Shown here: positions 1 to 8,875 of the stretch, one piece after another
Position numbering within the stretch: position 1 is the stretch's first letter
How the letters are laid out: the number at the start of each line of letters is the position of its first letter
DNA from: Clostridiales bacterium
Lineage (GTDB): Bacteria; Bacillota; Clostridia; Oscillospirales; Oscillospiraceae
Reading direction: 5' to 3'
NCBI GenBank assembly: GCA_021202515.1
Contig: JAJQCW010000043.1
Span: 62,001 to 126,000, forward strand
DNA length: 64,000 bases
The notes under the pieces: model-generated
Database searches by the model: none
Told to the model about the DNA's origin: nothing
What the model saw: the letters and a program-made list of their open reading frames with translations, nothing else
Translations under genes and position numbers: made by a program

Positions 1-907
1 GCTCGTTGCGCATCCCCGTTCCCACCTGGCTGCGGCGGTCCGCCGCCACCGTCTCCTGCTGCTCCCGCAGCTTTTGCTGGTAGAGCCTGGCCCGCAAAAT
101 CTCCAGCGCCCGGTCTTTGTTCTGGAACTGGCTGCGCTGATCCTGGCACTCCACCACCGTCCCCGTGGGGATGTGGGTCACGCGGATGGCGGAAGAGGTC
201 TTGTTGATGTGCTGGCCTCCTGCGCCAGAGCTGCGGAAGGTGTCGATGCGCAGGTCGTTTCGGTCCAATTCAAACTCTACCTCGTCCACCTCCGGTAGCA
301 CTGCCACGGTGACGGTGGAGGTGTGGACCCGCCCACCGGATTCCGTCTCCGGCACCCGCTGGACCCGGTGGACGCCGGATTCGTACTTCATGCGGGAATA
401 AACGTCCTCGCCGCTGACGGTAAAGGTAATTTCCTTCACACCGCCCAATTCGGTCAGACTGGCGTTGGCGACCTCCTGTTTCCAGCCCCGGCGGTCTCCG
501 TACATGCCGTACATCCGGTAGAGGGAGTGGGCGAACAGGGCGGCTTCCTCTCCCCCGACCCCGGCGCGAATCTCCACAATGACATTTTTGCCGTCGTTGG
601 GGTCCTTGGGCAGGAGTAAAATTTGCAGCTCCCGCTCCAGCCGCTGAGCGTCCTCCTTGGCGGTCTGGTACTCCTCCGCTGCCAGCGCCCGCAGCTCCGG
701 GTCCGGGTCGTGGGACAGTTCCTCGGACTGCTCCATGGTCTCCTGGCAGCGCTGCCACGCCCGGTAGGTGGTCACCAGCTCCTCCAGCTCCCGCAGTTCC
801 CGGTTCAGTTTTGCCACCAGAGCGGCGTCGTCGTAGGTCTCCGGCTGGTTGAGCCGGGCCTGCACCAGACTGTACCGCTGCTCCAGTTGCCGCAGTTTTT
901 CAAACAT
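1..907 (-). CDS. prfA: Peptide chain release factor 1 (3'-truncated by window edge)
   Basis: Release factor that recognises UAA/UAG in the ribosomal A site and triggers peptidyl-tRNA hydrolysis. The first 302 codons are present; the family is usually about 355-360 residues, so the C-terminus lies outside the window. The catalytic GGQ loop is visible as SSGAGGQHIN near residue 230 (bases 212-220 encode GGQ), preceded by an acidic N-terminal helical domain and the GGEEA motif of RF1/RF2. RF1 rather than RF2 is chosen because there is no RF2-type programmed frameshift near the start and the N-terminus (MFEKLRQLEQRY) is RF1-like. The ATG lies one base after the stop codon of the upstream ydcF-like gene, so it is probably the last or a late gene of the ddl operon. 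Confidence 0.95.
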   Translation of the reverse strand, partial: MFEKLRQLEQRYSLVQARLNQPETYDDAALVAKLNRELRELEELVTTYRAWQRCQETMEQSEELSHDPDPELRALAAEEYQTAKEDAQRLERELQILLLPKDPNDGKNVIVEIRAGVGGEEAALFAHSLYRMYGMYGDRRGWKQEVANASLTELGGVKEITFTVSGEDVYSRMKYESGVHRVQRVPETESGGRVHTSTVTVAVLPEVDEVEFELDRNDLRIDTFRSSGAGGQHINKTSSAIRVTHIPTGTVVECQDQRSQFQNKDRALEILRARLYQQKLREQQETVAADRRSQVGTGMRNE

Positions 908-908
908 T

Positions 909-1682
909 TTATATCGTTCCTTTGTCAAACAGCCAGGATTTCACCAGCGCCGCGCCCTCTCTGGCCCGGAAGTAGGTCTTGTACCCGATTCCACCCGGCA
1001 CCGGTGTGGAGAGGGTGCTGATTTCCAGCCCAATGCGCCGGGCCAACAGCTTCACCCGCGCCAAATGCGCCCCGTTGCTGACCACCAGCAGGTTTTCCGT
1101 GGAATATCCCTGACTTTGCAGCAGCCGGGCGGAAAAGAGCAGGTTCTCCAGGGTGTTGGTGGCGCTTTCCTCCAATAAAATTTGTTCCCGATGGAAACCG
1201 CCCTCGACCAGATAGTCCGCCATGCAGGAGGCTTCGGAGAACGGCTCGTCGTCCCCCATCCCGCCGGTGACCACCACGGTCATGTCCGGGTGGGTGTCCA
1301 AATAGTCCAGAGCAACGTCCAGCCGCCCTGTCAGCACTGGGGAGGGTTCGTGGTTCCAGAGCTTGGCTCCCAGAATCACCATGACCTCCGGCTCCCCGTT
1401 GATTTGGCTGTCAGAATTTGCGTAAATCATCGCTTCCAGCCCTCCAAACACTGCGCAGACCGCCAGCACCCCGGCGGCGGCGGACCGGAGCAGCCATTTT
1501 CTCTGGCGGGGCGGCAGCAGCGCGGCCACGGTCAGCAGCGCCAGCAGCACTGCCAGGCCCCACAGGACCAGCGCCCCAAAGAGCCACGGTCGGCCTCCCG
1601 TGTACAGCAGATACCCTCCGGCTGCCAGCAGGAGCAGCGCTCCCGCCCCGCCCAAGGACCAGCGCCGGGCCAACGTGTTCAC
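909..1682 (-). CDS. YdcF/SanA-like DUF218 membrane protein
   Basis: Member of the DUF218 (YdcF/ElyC/SanA) family, implicated in envelope maintenance; the biochemical activity is not settled. The 257-residue protein has three hydrophobic segments (about residues 8-27, 31-55 and 66-88) followed by a soluble DUF218 domain starting near residue 99 (VMVILGAKLW) with the conserved VVTGG and ESATNTLENL motifs. The start is a GTG overlapping the TGA stop of the upstream ABC-F gene (GTGA), with a GGAGG box seven bases before it; a longer in-frame start inside the ABC-F gene is rejected for that reason. Translational coupling places it firmly in the ddl-murF-abcF-prfA operon, consistent with an envelope role. 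Confidence 0.85.
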   Translation of the reverse strand: MNTLARRWSLGGAGALLLLAAGGYLLYTGGRPWLFGALVLWGLAVLLALLTVAALLPPRQRKWLLRSAAAGVLAVCAVFGGLEAMIYANSDSQINGEPEVMVILGAKLWNHEPSPVLTGRLDVALDYLDTHPDMTVVVTGGMGDDEPFSEASCMADYLVEGGFHREQILLEESATNTLENLLFSARLLQSQGYSTENLLVVSNGAHLARVKLLARRIGLEISTLSTPVPGGIGYKTYFRAREGAALVKSWLFDKGTI

Positions 1683-3571
1683 TTTTCCGCCTCCAGCTCC
1701 AGGGACAATGCCTCCCACTCCTCGTAGAGGGTGGCAAGCTGCTCCTCCAATGTCTGTTGCTCGACGGTCAGCTCCTGGAGCCGCTGGTAGTCGGTGGCGT
1801 GGACCTCCATCTCGCCCTCCAACTCAGCCTGTCGCTCCTCGGTTTTGGCGATCTCCCGCTCGATTTGGTTCAGGCGCTTTTCCAACTGCTTGGTGCCGCC
1901 GGTGCGCTTGGGCTTTTCCTTTTTGGGCTTCTCCACCTTGGGCTGGAGGACACTGCGCAGTTCTTCCTCCCTGGCCTTTTTCGCCAGCCACGCCTCATAG
2001 CCGCCCCGGAAATCGGTGATGTGCCCGTCCTCCAACACCCAGATGCGGGTGGCAAAGCGGTTAATGAAATACCGGTCATGGGAGACGAACAGCAGCGCCC
2101 CGTCGTACTCTTCCACGGCGGACTCGATCCACTCTCTGGAGGCGATGTCCAGATGGTTGGTGGGTTCGTCCAGCACCAGCAGGTTGATGCGCTGGTCCAT
2201 AAGCATACACAGCCGCAGACGGCTCTGCTCCCCGCCGGAGAGGGTGGCGACCTCTTTGAATACGTCGTCCCCCTGGAAGCGGAAAGCCCCCAGCCGGTCC
2301 CTGGCCTCCTGCGCCGAGCAGTTCTGGGCGTAGAGCATGGTGTCCAACAGCGTCCGGTCGGGCCGGTCAAACCGGATGATCTGGGGCAGGTAGCCGGGAC
2401 GCACCGAGGGGCCAAAGTGGATATTTCCCCGGTAATCCTTGTCCTCCCCCAGCAGGATTTTCAAAAAGGTGGTCTTTCCGGTGCCGTTGTCCCCCAGCAG
2501 GGCGATACGCTCCCCGCCGATGACCTCTAAACTCACATCAGAGAACAGGCTGCGACTGCCGAAGGACTTGCCCAGCCCGGTCAGAGTGAACAGCTCGTCT
2601 CCCCGGAAGTCCCGGGTGGCAAAGCCTATGGTCATGGCCCGCTCTTTCGCCACCGGACGGCCCGTGGTGCGCATCCGCTCCACCCGCTTCTCGATGGCGA
2701 AGGCGGTCTTGTGCATTTTCTCCGTTCCTCGCTCGTGCATCAAGGTAGCTGTGGCGGTGAGCTGGGCGATTTTGGCCTGCTCCTTCTGGTACTGCTTCAA
2801 CTGCTCCTGGTAGCGTTTTTCCTTTTCCACCACGTAGAACGAGTAGTTCCCGGCGTAGAAGCTGGCCTTGCCCCGGTCGATTTCGATGACCCGGTTCACC
2901 ACCCGGTCCAGGAAATACCGGTCATGAGAGATGGCCAGCACGGTCCCCCGGAACCCATCCAGGTAGCGTTCCAGCCACTCCACGGCGTGGAGGTCCAGGT
3001 GGTTGGTGGGTTCGTCCAGAAGAAGGATGTCCGTATCCTCCAGAATCAGCCGCCCCAGGTTGACACGGGTCTTTTCGCCGCCGGAGAGCATCTCAAAGGG
3101 CTGCTTGCGCATCTCCGGCGAGATGCCCAGGCCGTTGCAGACCTTGTTGATCTGCACCGGGATATCGTAGCCTCCCGCTCGGGCGAACTCCGCGCTGAGG
3201 AAATCGTAGCGGTTCAGGGTCTCAGCGGAGACATCCCCCGCCGCCATTTTCGCGGCCAACTCCTCCATCTCCCGCTCCATCTTGTGGACCCGGACAAAAG
3301 CGTCGTCCAGCACTCCCTCCACGGTGCAGCCGTAGGGGTAGACGGGGATCTGAGAGATAAGACCCATCCGTTTGCCGGGGGCGATGGAAACAACGCCCTC
3401 GTCGTAGTCGTATTCCCCGGTCAAAATCTTGAACAGAGTGGTCTTTCCGCAGCCGTTTTTGCCCAGGATGCCCACACGCTCGCCCTGATTCACCTGGAAA
3501 GACAGGCCATCCAGCAGATTGTCCCCAATGGTAAAGGATTTTACCAGATTTGTCACCGATACGTCGATCAT
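1679..3571 (-). CDS. ABC-F family ATPase (ribosome-associated type)
   Basis: Soluble twin-ABC protein with no membrane segments; ABC-F proteins act on the ribosome as translation or antibiotic-protection factors rather than as transporters. Domains in order: ABC1 with Walker A GKNGCGKTT (residues 37-45) and signature LSGGEKTR (about 161); a linker of about 80 residues rich in charged helices; ABC2 with Walker A GDNGTGKTT (about 360) and signature LSGGEQSR (about 445); and a charged C-terminal coiled coil (about 540-630) as in the Uup/YdiF branch. The 630-residue length fits that branch. The 61-bp gap to murF holds an imperfect AATCTGT...ACAGATT hairpin and a TATACT sequence, so an internal promoter is possible. 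Subfamily assignment is uncertain. Confidence 0.9.
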   Translation of the reverse strand: MIDVSVTNLVKSFTIGDNLLDGLSFQVNQGERVGILGKNGCGKTTLFKILTGEYDYDEGVVSIAPGKRMGLISQIPVYPYGCTVEGVLDDAFVRVHKMEREMEELAAKMAAGDVSAETLNRYDFLSAEFARAGGYDIPVQINKVCNGLGISPEMRKQPFEMLSGGEKTRVNLGRLILEDTDILLLDEPTNHLDLHAVEWLERYLDGFRGTVLAISHDRYFLDRVVNRVIEIDRGKASFYAGNYSFYVVEKEKRYQEQLKQYQKEQAKIAQLTATATLMHERGTEKMHKTAFAIEKRVERMRTTGRPVAKERAMTIGFATRDFRGDELFTLTGLGKSFGSRSLFSDVSLEVIGGERIALLGDNGTGKTTFLKILLGEDKDYRGNIHFGPSVRPGYLPQIIRFDRPDRTLLDTMLYAQNCSAQEARDRLGAFRFQGDDVFKEVATLSGGEQSRLRLCMLMDQRINLLVLDEPTNHLDIASREWIESAVEEYDGALLFVSHDRYFINRFATRIWVLEDGHITDFRGGYEAWLAKKAREEELRSVLQPKVEKPKKEKPKRTGGTKQLEKRLNQIEREIAKTEERQAELEGEMEVHATDYQRLQELTVEQQTLEEQLATLYEEWEALSLELEAEK

Positions 3572-3632
3572 TTTCTCTAATCTACCACCATTTTTAATCT
3601 GTAAAGTATATTAGCTTCACAGATTTGTTTCA

Positions 3633-5024
3633 TTAAATTTCGTTGGTAATACCCTTGATGTACTCCACCAGCTCCTCCATTTTCATGCCCCGGCTGGCCT
3701 TGCACAGCACCGTGCAGCCAGGCTTGACCACCTGGTCCAGCACGGCCTTCGCTTCTTCTTTGGTGGGGCGGGTATAGCACTCCGTTCCAGGGTACTCCAC
3801 TGCGCCGTTGTAGATGTTTTCCGCCAAATCGCCCACGGCGATGAGGATGTCAATGCCGCACTGCCCCACAAAGCGGCCCACGCCTTCGTGGAGTGTGGGG
3901 CCCAGGGACCCCAGCTCCAGCATATCCCCCAACACGGCGATTCGCTTGCCTCCGGAGAACTTGGACAGCACGTCCACCGCCGCCCGCATGGACTGGGGGT
4001 TGGCGTTATAGGTGTCATTGAGAATGGTGATGCTCTCCCCCCGGTGGATGATGTCCATCCGCATCCGGGTGGGGACAAACGCGGTAACGCCCCGACGAAT
4101 TTCCTCGGTGGTCATGCCGAACCAACTGCCCACGGCGCTGGCGGAGAGGACAGAGTAAATCATATAGCTGCCCAGGCCGGGGATGGTCTGCTTCCAGCTA
4201 TCCTGAGGGGCCTTGACCTCCATGACCATGTGGTCGTCATAGTTCTCATCCAGGCTGACGCAGCGGAAGGTGTTCCCCTCCTCCGCGCCGTACCACATGA
4301 TCTGCTGACGCAGCTTGCCCTCCAGGGTGCGCAGCAGCGGGTCGTCTCCGTTGAGGATGGCCGCGCCCTTGCCGGTCATGCTGTTGAAGATCTCGCTCTT
4401 GGCCCGGAGGGTGTTCTCCCGGCTGCCCAGGTTCTCGATGTGGGCGTCCCCGATGTTGGTGATGACCGCCACATCCGGGCAGACGATTTTGGTCAGGTAG
4501 TCGATCTCTCCCAGGTGGTTCATGCCCATCTCCACCACCGCTACCTCATGCTGGCTGTCCAGCCGGAACAGGGTCTTTGGAACGCCAATGTTGTTGTTGA
4601 AGTTGCCCTCGGTTTTCAGCACCCGGAACCGCTCGCCCAGCACGGCGGCGATCATGTCCTTGGTGGTGGTCTTGCCCACGCTGCCGGTGACGCCCACCAC
4701 CTTCACTTGGAACTTGTGGCGGTAGTACCGGGCCAGGTCGCCCAGGGCCAGGGTGGTATCCTCTACCTTAATGTAAAACTTCTCCGGGTCGTAGTGGTTC
4801 AGCTCCACGGCGGTCAGCGTCCCGGCAGCGCCGGATTGCAGGGCCTTTGCGATGTAGGTGTGGCCGTCGAACCGCTCCCCAACCAGGGGGACGAACAGCG
4901 CCCCCAGGCTCATGGCCCGGCTGTCGGTGTCCACAGAGGTGACCAAAACGTTCAGATTGCGAAAGCTGCCCAGCAGTTTGCCGTGGACGGCTTCGACGAT
5001 TTCCCGCAGGGTAATGGGTTCCAT
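3633..5024 (-). CDS. murF: UDP-MurNAc-tripeptide--D-Ala-D-Ala ligase MurF
   Basis: Cytoplasmic Mur ligase that adds D-Ala-D-Ala to the UDP-MurNAc-tripeptide. The 463-residue length is normal. It shows the N-terminal Mur ligase domain, the ATP-binding loop VTGSVGKTTTK near residue 110-120, the central-domain ANIT-like pattern VITNIGDAH, and the C-terminal ligase domain with NDTYNANP, a MurF-diagnostic motif. The start ATG has GGAGGAGA just upstream. It sits 17 bases downstream of ddl, which makes its D-Ala-D-Ala substrate, so the pair forms a functional unit. Confidence 0.97.
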   Translation of the reverse strand: MEPITLREIVEAVHGKLLGSFRNLNVLVTSVDTDSRAMSLGALFVPLVGERFDGHTYIAKALQSGAAGTLTAVELNHYDPEKFYIKVEDTTLALGDLARYYRHKFQVKVVGVTGSVGKTTTKDMIAAVLGERFRVLKTEGNFNNNIGVPKTLFRLDSQHEVAVVEMGMNHLGEIDYLTKIVCPDVAVITNIGDAHIENLGSRENTLRAKSEIFNSMTGKGAAILNGDDPLLRTLEGKLRQQIMWYGAEEGNTFRCVSLDENYDDHMVMEVKAPQDSWKQTIPGLGSYMIYSVLSASAVGSWFGMTTEEIRRGVTAFVPTRMRMDIIHRGESITILNDTYNANPQSMRAAVDVLSKFSGGKRIAVLGDMLELGSLGPTLHEGVGRFVGQCGIDILIAVGDLAENIYNGAVEYPGTECYTRPTKEEAKAVLDQVVKPGCTVLCKASRGMKMEELVEYIKGITNEI

Positions 5025-5041
5025 TTCTCCTCCTGTCCCAG

Positions 5042-6088
5042 TCAGCCCCTGATGCGCAGGGACTCGTTGACGATGGTTTCACACAGTTCGCCGTAGCTGA
5101 TGCCCACCACGGCGGCCTCCTGGGGCACCAGACTGGTGGGGGTCATGCCGGGCAGGGTGTTGATCTCCAAAAACCAGGGGGTGCCGTCCTCGGTGACGAT
5201 GAAATCCGCTCTGGCGTACACCGCCATGCCCACGGCGTGGAACACCTTTTCCGTGTCCTCCCGCAGACGGCGCTCCCACTCCGCCGGGATGGGGGCCGGG
5301 GTGACTTCCTCCGCCGCGCCGGGCTGGTACTTGTTCTCGTAGTCGTAAAAACCGGTCTTGGGGATGATTTCGATGGAGGGTAGCGCCCGGTCCACCAGAT
5401 AGGCCACCTGGATCTCACGCCCGGCCACGTACTGCTCCAGCACGACGCTGGCGCCCAGGGGAACGCAGTTCTCCAGGGCCTGCGCCAGCTCCTCCCGGGT
5501 GCGGGCAATGGCCACACCGATGGAGCTGCCAGAGGCCAGCGGCTTCACCACCACAGGGAGGGCGGTGCGCTGAGCGATGGCAGGGATGTCCGCCGGGGTG
5601 TAGGTGACCTTCTCCCAGGCGGGGGTCTGGACCCCGGTGGGGATGACCAGCTTTTTGGTCAGGTCCTTGTCCATGGCAATGGCCGCCGCCAAAAAGCCGG
5701 TGCCGGTGAAGGGGATGCCCAGGGTTTCAAGGGTGGCCTGGATGCGCCCGTCCTCGCCGCAGGCCCCGTGGAGGGCCAGAAAGACGATGTCCGCCAGGCG
5801 GCACAGCTCCAGCACGCCTTTTCCAAAGAGGCTGTCGCTCTTCCACTTTCTGGCCGCCTTCAGCGCCTCCAGGTCCGGAGCCTGCCGGGAGACCTTCTTC
5901 CAGTGTTCAGGCAGCGGAGCCTGAAACAGCGCCTCCAGGGACTGGGTCTCATCCTCAATGCCCAGGTACAGGTCCACCAGGGCCACCTGATGGCCCCGTC
6001 CCCGCAGGGCCTCGGACACCAACACGCCGGAGGACAGGGAGACGTTGCGTTCGTCGCTGAGTCCTCCCGCTAAAACAACGATTTTCAT
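5042..6088 (-). CDS. ddl: D-alanine--D-alanine ligase
   Basis: ATP-grasp enzyme joining two D-alanines for peptidoglycan precursors. The 348-residue protein starts with MKIVVLAGGLSDERNVS, the family N-terminus, and carries VKPLASGSSIGV in the ATP-grasp core and EINTLPGMTPTS at the C-terminus (metal and substrate site). An in-frame start 57 bases further upstream is rejected: MKIV has a GGAG box ten bases before it, and the extra residues do not resemble the family. First gene of the operon; a TTGTGT-17-TATACT promoter lies about 130 bases upstream. Residues that would mark D-lactate specificity were not assessed in detail. Confidence 0.96.
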   Translation of the reverse strand: MKIVVLAGGLSDERNVSLSSGVLVSEALRGRGHQVALVDLYLGIEDETQSLEALFQAPLPEHWKKVSRQAPDLEALKAARKWKSDSLFGKGVLELCRLADIVFLALHGACGEDGRIQATLETLGIPFTGTGFLAAAIAMDKDLTKKLVIPTGVQTPAWEKVTYTPADIPAIAQRTALPVVVKPLASGSSIGVAIARTREELAQALENCVPLGASVVLEQYVAGREIQVAYLVDRALPSIEIIPKTGFYDYENKYQPGAAEEVTPAPIPAEWERRLREDTEKVFHAVGMAVYARADFIVTEDGTPWFLEINTLPGMTPTSLVPQEAAVVGISYGELCETIVNESLRIRG

Positions 6089-6220
6089 ACAGTTAAAACT
6101 CCTTTTCGCGGAGATCAGGCAGTCGATTTGTCCCGGCACACGCAAAGCAAAACAGGAAAGCGGGGCTTACACGCCCCCTCGCCGGGCAAAAGACCGCCGA
6201 TAAGATTGCATACATCGTAT

Positions 6221-6249
6221 AGTATAGCACACTGAAAAGCGTAACACAA
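6221..6249 (-). promoter_or_regulatory. Sigma-A promoter for the ddl operon
   Basis: On the minus strand, -35 TTGTGT (6244-6249), a 17-base spacer and -10 TATACT (6221-6226). The predicted leader is about 125 nt before the ddl ATG. It is back to back with the plus-strand promoter at 6303-6331. Confidence 0.7.
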
Positions 6250-6302
6250 CCGAAAAATCAGGAGGATTGCGGGTTCGTTCTCGTCGAATTGCGCAAGCCG
6301 CC

Positions 6303-6331
6303 TTGACGGTTGGTGTTTCGTAGTATACAAT
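6303..6331 (+). promoter_or_regulatory. Sigma-A promoter for the potassium channel gene
   Basis: -35 TTGACG (6303-6308), 17-base spacer, -10 TACAAT (6326-6331), placing the transcription start about 25 bases before the channel gene. Confidence 0.7.
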
Positions 6332-6362
6332 AAAGAGAACAATCCGCAAGCCCGGCAGGAAA

Positions 6363-7085
6363 GTGAAGCAACAAATGAGAAAGAGAATCTTTGAAATCAT
6401 AGAAAAGTCAAATGGAGATGACAGACTGAGCGCAATTTACGATTACAGTATGATGGCAATCATCGCTGTCAGCCTAATCCCGATGGCGTTTAAAGAGACA
6501 AACGCCATTTTTACTCTTATTGACTATACCGCTGCTATTATTTTTTCTGTAGACTACCTTTTGCGTCTGATAACAGCGGATTTCAAGGTTGGTAAGGGTG
6601 CAGCGTCTTTTTTTCTTTACCCATTCACTCCGATGGCCATTATAGACTTACTGTGCATTTTACCAACCTTTACCGCTTTGGCTGGTGGGTTCCGAATCCT
6701 TAAAATATTCCGTTTGTTACGTACCTTCCGCGTATTTCGCACCCTTAAAATGTTTCGATACTCACGGAGTATAGAAATCATCCTAAATGTGATTCAATCA
6801 CAAAAAAATTCACTGGTTGCCGTTGGAACACTGGCTGTTGGGTATGTTTTAATTTCCGCTCTCATTGTTTTTAATGTGGAGCCAGACACTTTTGACACAT
6901 TCTTTGATGCGATTTATTGGGCAACGGTGAGCTTGACCACAGTAGGCTATGGAGATATATACCCCGTAACGGTCGTTGGCAAAATCGTTGCAATGATGTC
7001 CTCCTTTATTGGAATTGCCATCATTGCGCTCCCATCCGGTATAATCACTGCTGGATATATGTCGGAGCTATCAAAGCAGGATTGA
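6363..7085 (+). CDS. Voltage-gated-type potassium channel (six-helix Kv fold)
   Basis: Inner-membrane ion channel. S1-S4 are visible: helices at about residues 25-42 and 48-68, a segment at about 80-105, and an arginine/lysine-rich S4 (FRILKIFRLLRTFRVFRTLK). S5 follows at about 150-170, then the pore helix with selectivity filter TTVGYGD at about 192-198, which specifies potassium, and S6 (IVAMMSSFIGIAIIALPSG). There is no C-terminal RCK or cyclic-nucleotide domain. The start may be GTG at 6363 or ATG at 6375; neither ribosome site is strong. The gene is visibly AT-richer than its neighbours and uses ATA, AGA and TTA codons freely, suggesting recent acquisition. Its own promoter is seen upstream and it stands alone. 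Confidence 0.9.
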   Translation: MKQQMRKRIFEIIEKSNGDDRLSAIYDYSMMAIIAVSLIPMAFKETNAIFTLIDYTAAIIFSVDYLLRLITADFKVGKGAASFFLYPFTPMAIIDLLCILPTFTALAGGFRILKIFRLLRTFRVFRTLKMFRYSRSIEIILNVIQSQKNSLVAVGTLAVGYVLISALIVFNVEPDTFDTFFDAIYWATVSLTTVGYGDIYPVTVVGKIVAMMSSFIGIAIIALPSGIITAGYMSELSKQD

Positions 7086-7104
7086 GTTTACCCCATGGAA
7101 AGGA

Positions 7105-7668
7105 GTGACTCTTACGGAATACAACGTCATTCGTTCCTCCCGAAAGACCCTGTCGGTCCAGGTGGACGCCAGGGGCGTCACCGTCCGCGCACCGATGCAG
7201 ACCACAGACGCGCAAATCAAGGCATTCGTCGCAAAGAACCAGGCGTGGATCGAGAAAAGCCTTGCCCAGTACGAGGCCCGGCGGGCCGCCCTGTCGGACC
7301 TGCCCCTGCTGACGGAGGAGGAAATTCGCGCCCTGGCGGAGCAGGCGGTAAAAGTCATCCCGGAGCGGGTGCAGTACTATGCGCCGAAAGTCGGCGTGAC
7401 CTATGGCCGCATCACCATCCGCAACCAGCGCTCCAAGTGGGGCAGTTGCTCCGGCAAGGGCAACCTGAACTTCAACTGTCTGCTGATGCTGGCCCCGCCG
7501 GAGGTGCTGGACAGCGTGGTGGTCCATGAGCTGTGCCACCGGAAGGAGATGAACCACTCCGACCGGTTTTACGCCGAGGTGCTGCGGGTGTTCCCCGATT
7601 ACTGGAAGTGGGACAAGTGGCTCAAGGAGAACGGCGCGGCGCTGATGTACCGCATGACGGGCCGATAG
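7105..7668 (+). CDS. YgjP-like zinc metallopeptidase (M48-related, DUF45)
   Basis: Predicted soluble zinc-dependent metallopeptidase of the YgjP/DUF45 group. The zinc site HELCHRKEMNHSDRF is at about residues 141-155: two His of HExxH plus a downstream His and the catalytic Glu. A NQRSKWGSCS motif, typical of the family, precedes it. The protein is 187 residues, slightly shorter than E. coli-type relatives of about 230. The start is assigned to GTG at 7105, which overlaps the AAGGAG sequence; no better in-frame start exists nearby, so the exact N-terminus is unsure. It begins 19 bases after the channel gene but differs from it in base composition. The physiological substrate is unknown. Confidence 0.85.
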   Translation: MTLTEYNVIRSSRKTLSVQVDARGVTVRAPMQTTDAQIKAFVAKNQAWIEKSLAQYEARRAALSDLPLLTEEEIRALAEQAVKVIPERVQYYAPKVGVTYGRITIRNQRSKWGSCSGKGNLNFNCLLMLAPPEVLDSVVVHELCHRKEMNHSDRFYAEVLRVFPDYWKWDKWLKENGAALMYRMTGR

Positions 7669-7670
7669 GA

Positions 7671-7843
7671 TAAGCTATTAGCCATTAGCTGTTAGCTGTT
7701 AGTCAGGCACTACCAACCAACAGTGAACATCTACAAATAAAAGCGAAAAACAAATCCAGCCGTTTGTAAAGCAACGCAAACAGTAAATGCAGCACGTAAT
7801 GTCAAGAACCACGAAGCTAATAGCTAAAGGCTAAAAGCTAAAT
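7671..7843 (+). repeat. Heptad-ended element A1 (MITE-like)
   Basis: About 173 bp with ends made of 7-bp units: left end TAAGCTA, TTAGCCA, TTAGCTG, TTAGCTG, TTAGTCA (from 7671); right end, inverted, GCTAATA, GCTAAAG, GCTAAAA, GCTAAAT (7815-7843). The AT-rich interior carries no gene. It fills most of the 7669-7891 gap before hemB. Interior TCAGGCACTACCAACC resembles TTAGGCACTGCCAGCC of element A2. No transposase is present. Confidence 0.7.
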
Positions 7844-7891
7844 ACCCATAATATAGAATATACGACTCAAAATAATCTGGAGATGAATACA

Positions 7892-8875
7892 ATGGACCTG
7901 ACAAAACGTCCCCGCCGTCTGCGGGGCAATTCCTCCATCCGCAAGCTGGTGCGGGAGACTCGGATGTCCCCGGAGAGCCTGATTTACCCAGTGTTCTTCG
8001 TGGAAGGGACCACCATTCAGCGGGAAATTCCCTCCCTGCCCGGACAATACCACTGGTCGGTGGACATGGTTCCCGTCCTGGTGGACAAGTGCCTGGCCCA
8101 CGGCGTCAGCCGCCTGTTGCTCTTTGGTATCCCCGACCACAAGGACGGCTGCGCCAGCGCCGCCTATGACCCGGAGGGCATCATTCAGCGGGCCATCCGC
8201 GCCATTAAAGCCTATTGCCCGGAGATGTATGTCGTCACCGACGTGTGCATGTGTGAGTACACCGACCACGGCCACTGCGGTATCCTCTCCGGCCAGGAGG
8301 TGGACAACGACAAGACCCTGGAGGTGCTGGCCAAGATCGCCCTGTCCCATGTGGAGGCAGGGGCGGACATGGTGGCCCCCTCGGATATGATGGATGGGCG
8401 CATCGCCGCCATCCGCCAGACGCTGGACGCACACGGACACCAGACCACCCCCATCCTGTCCTACGCGGCGAAATATGCCTCCGCCTTTTACGGTCCCTTC
8501 CGGGATGCGGCGGGCAGCGCTCCCGCCTTCGGCGACCGCCGGGGCTACCAGATGGACCCCCACAACGCAAAGGAAGCCCTGAAGGAGTGCGACCTGGACG
8601 TGGAGGAGGGCGCGGACATCCTGATGGTCAAGCCCGCTCTCCCCTATCTGGACGTACTGCGCCGGGTGGCGGACCGCTACGACCTGCCCGTCTGCGCCTA
8701 CGCCGTCTCCGGCGAGTACGCCATGGTCAAGGCAGCGGCGGCGGCGGGTCTCATTGACGAGTACCGGGTCATGTGCGAGTCCGCCGTCTCTGTCTACCGG
8801 GCGGGGGCGGACATCCTCATCACCTACTACGCCCTGGAGCTGGCGGACGCCATGCGGAAAGGAGACATCGGCTGA
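7892..8875 (+). CDS. hemB: Porphobilinogen synthase (delta-aminolevulinate dehydratase)
   Basis: Condenses two 5-aminolevulinates to porphobilinogen, the common tetrapyrrole step. 327 residues, the family length. The two active-site lysines lie in SYAAKYASAF (about K193) and ILMVKPALPYLD (about K246). The zinc-type cysteine cluster CMCEYTDHGHC is present, so it is a zinc enzyme rather than the Asp-rich magnesium form. The start is set at ATG 7892, nine bases after GGAG; the earlier ATG at 7883 sits directly on that box. It overlaps hemL by one base (TGATG), giving translational coupling. No other heme or cobalamin gene is in the window. Confidence 0.97.
   Translation: MDLTKRPRRLRGNSSIRKLVRETRMSPESLIYPVFFVEGTTIQREIPSLPGQYHWSVDMVPVLVDKCLAHGVSRLLLFGIPDHKDGCASAAYDPEGIIQRAIRAIKAYCPEMYVVTDVCMCEYTDHGHCGILSGQEVDNDKTLEVLAKIALSHVEAGADMVAPSDMMDGRIAAIRQTLDAHGHQTTPILSYAAKYASAFYGPFRDAAGSAPAFGDRRGYQMDPHNAKEALKECDLDVEEGADILMVKPALPYLDVLRRVADRYDLPVCAYAVSGEYAMVKAAAAAGLIDEYRVMCESAVSVYRAGADILITYYALELADAMRKGDIG

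Noticed and set aside
7671-7720. CRISPR-like array from regularly spaced short repeats
   Set aside because: The repeats are contiguous 7-bp units without spacers, and there are no cas genes in the window.
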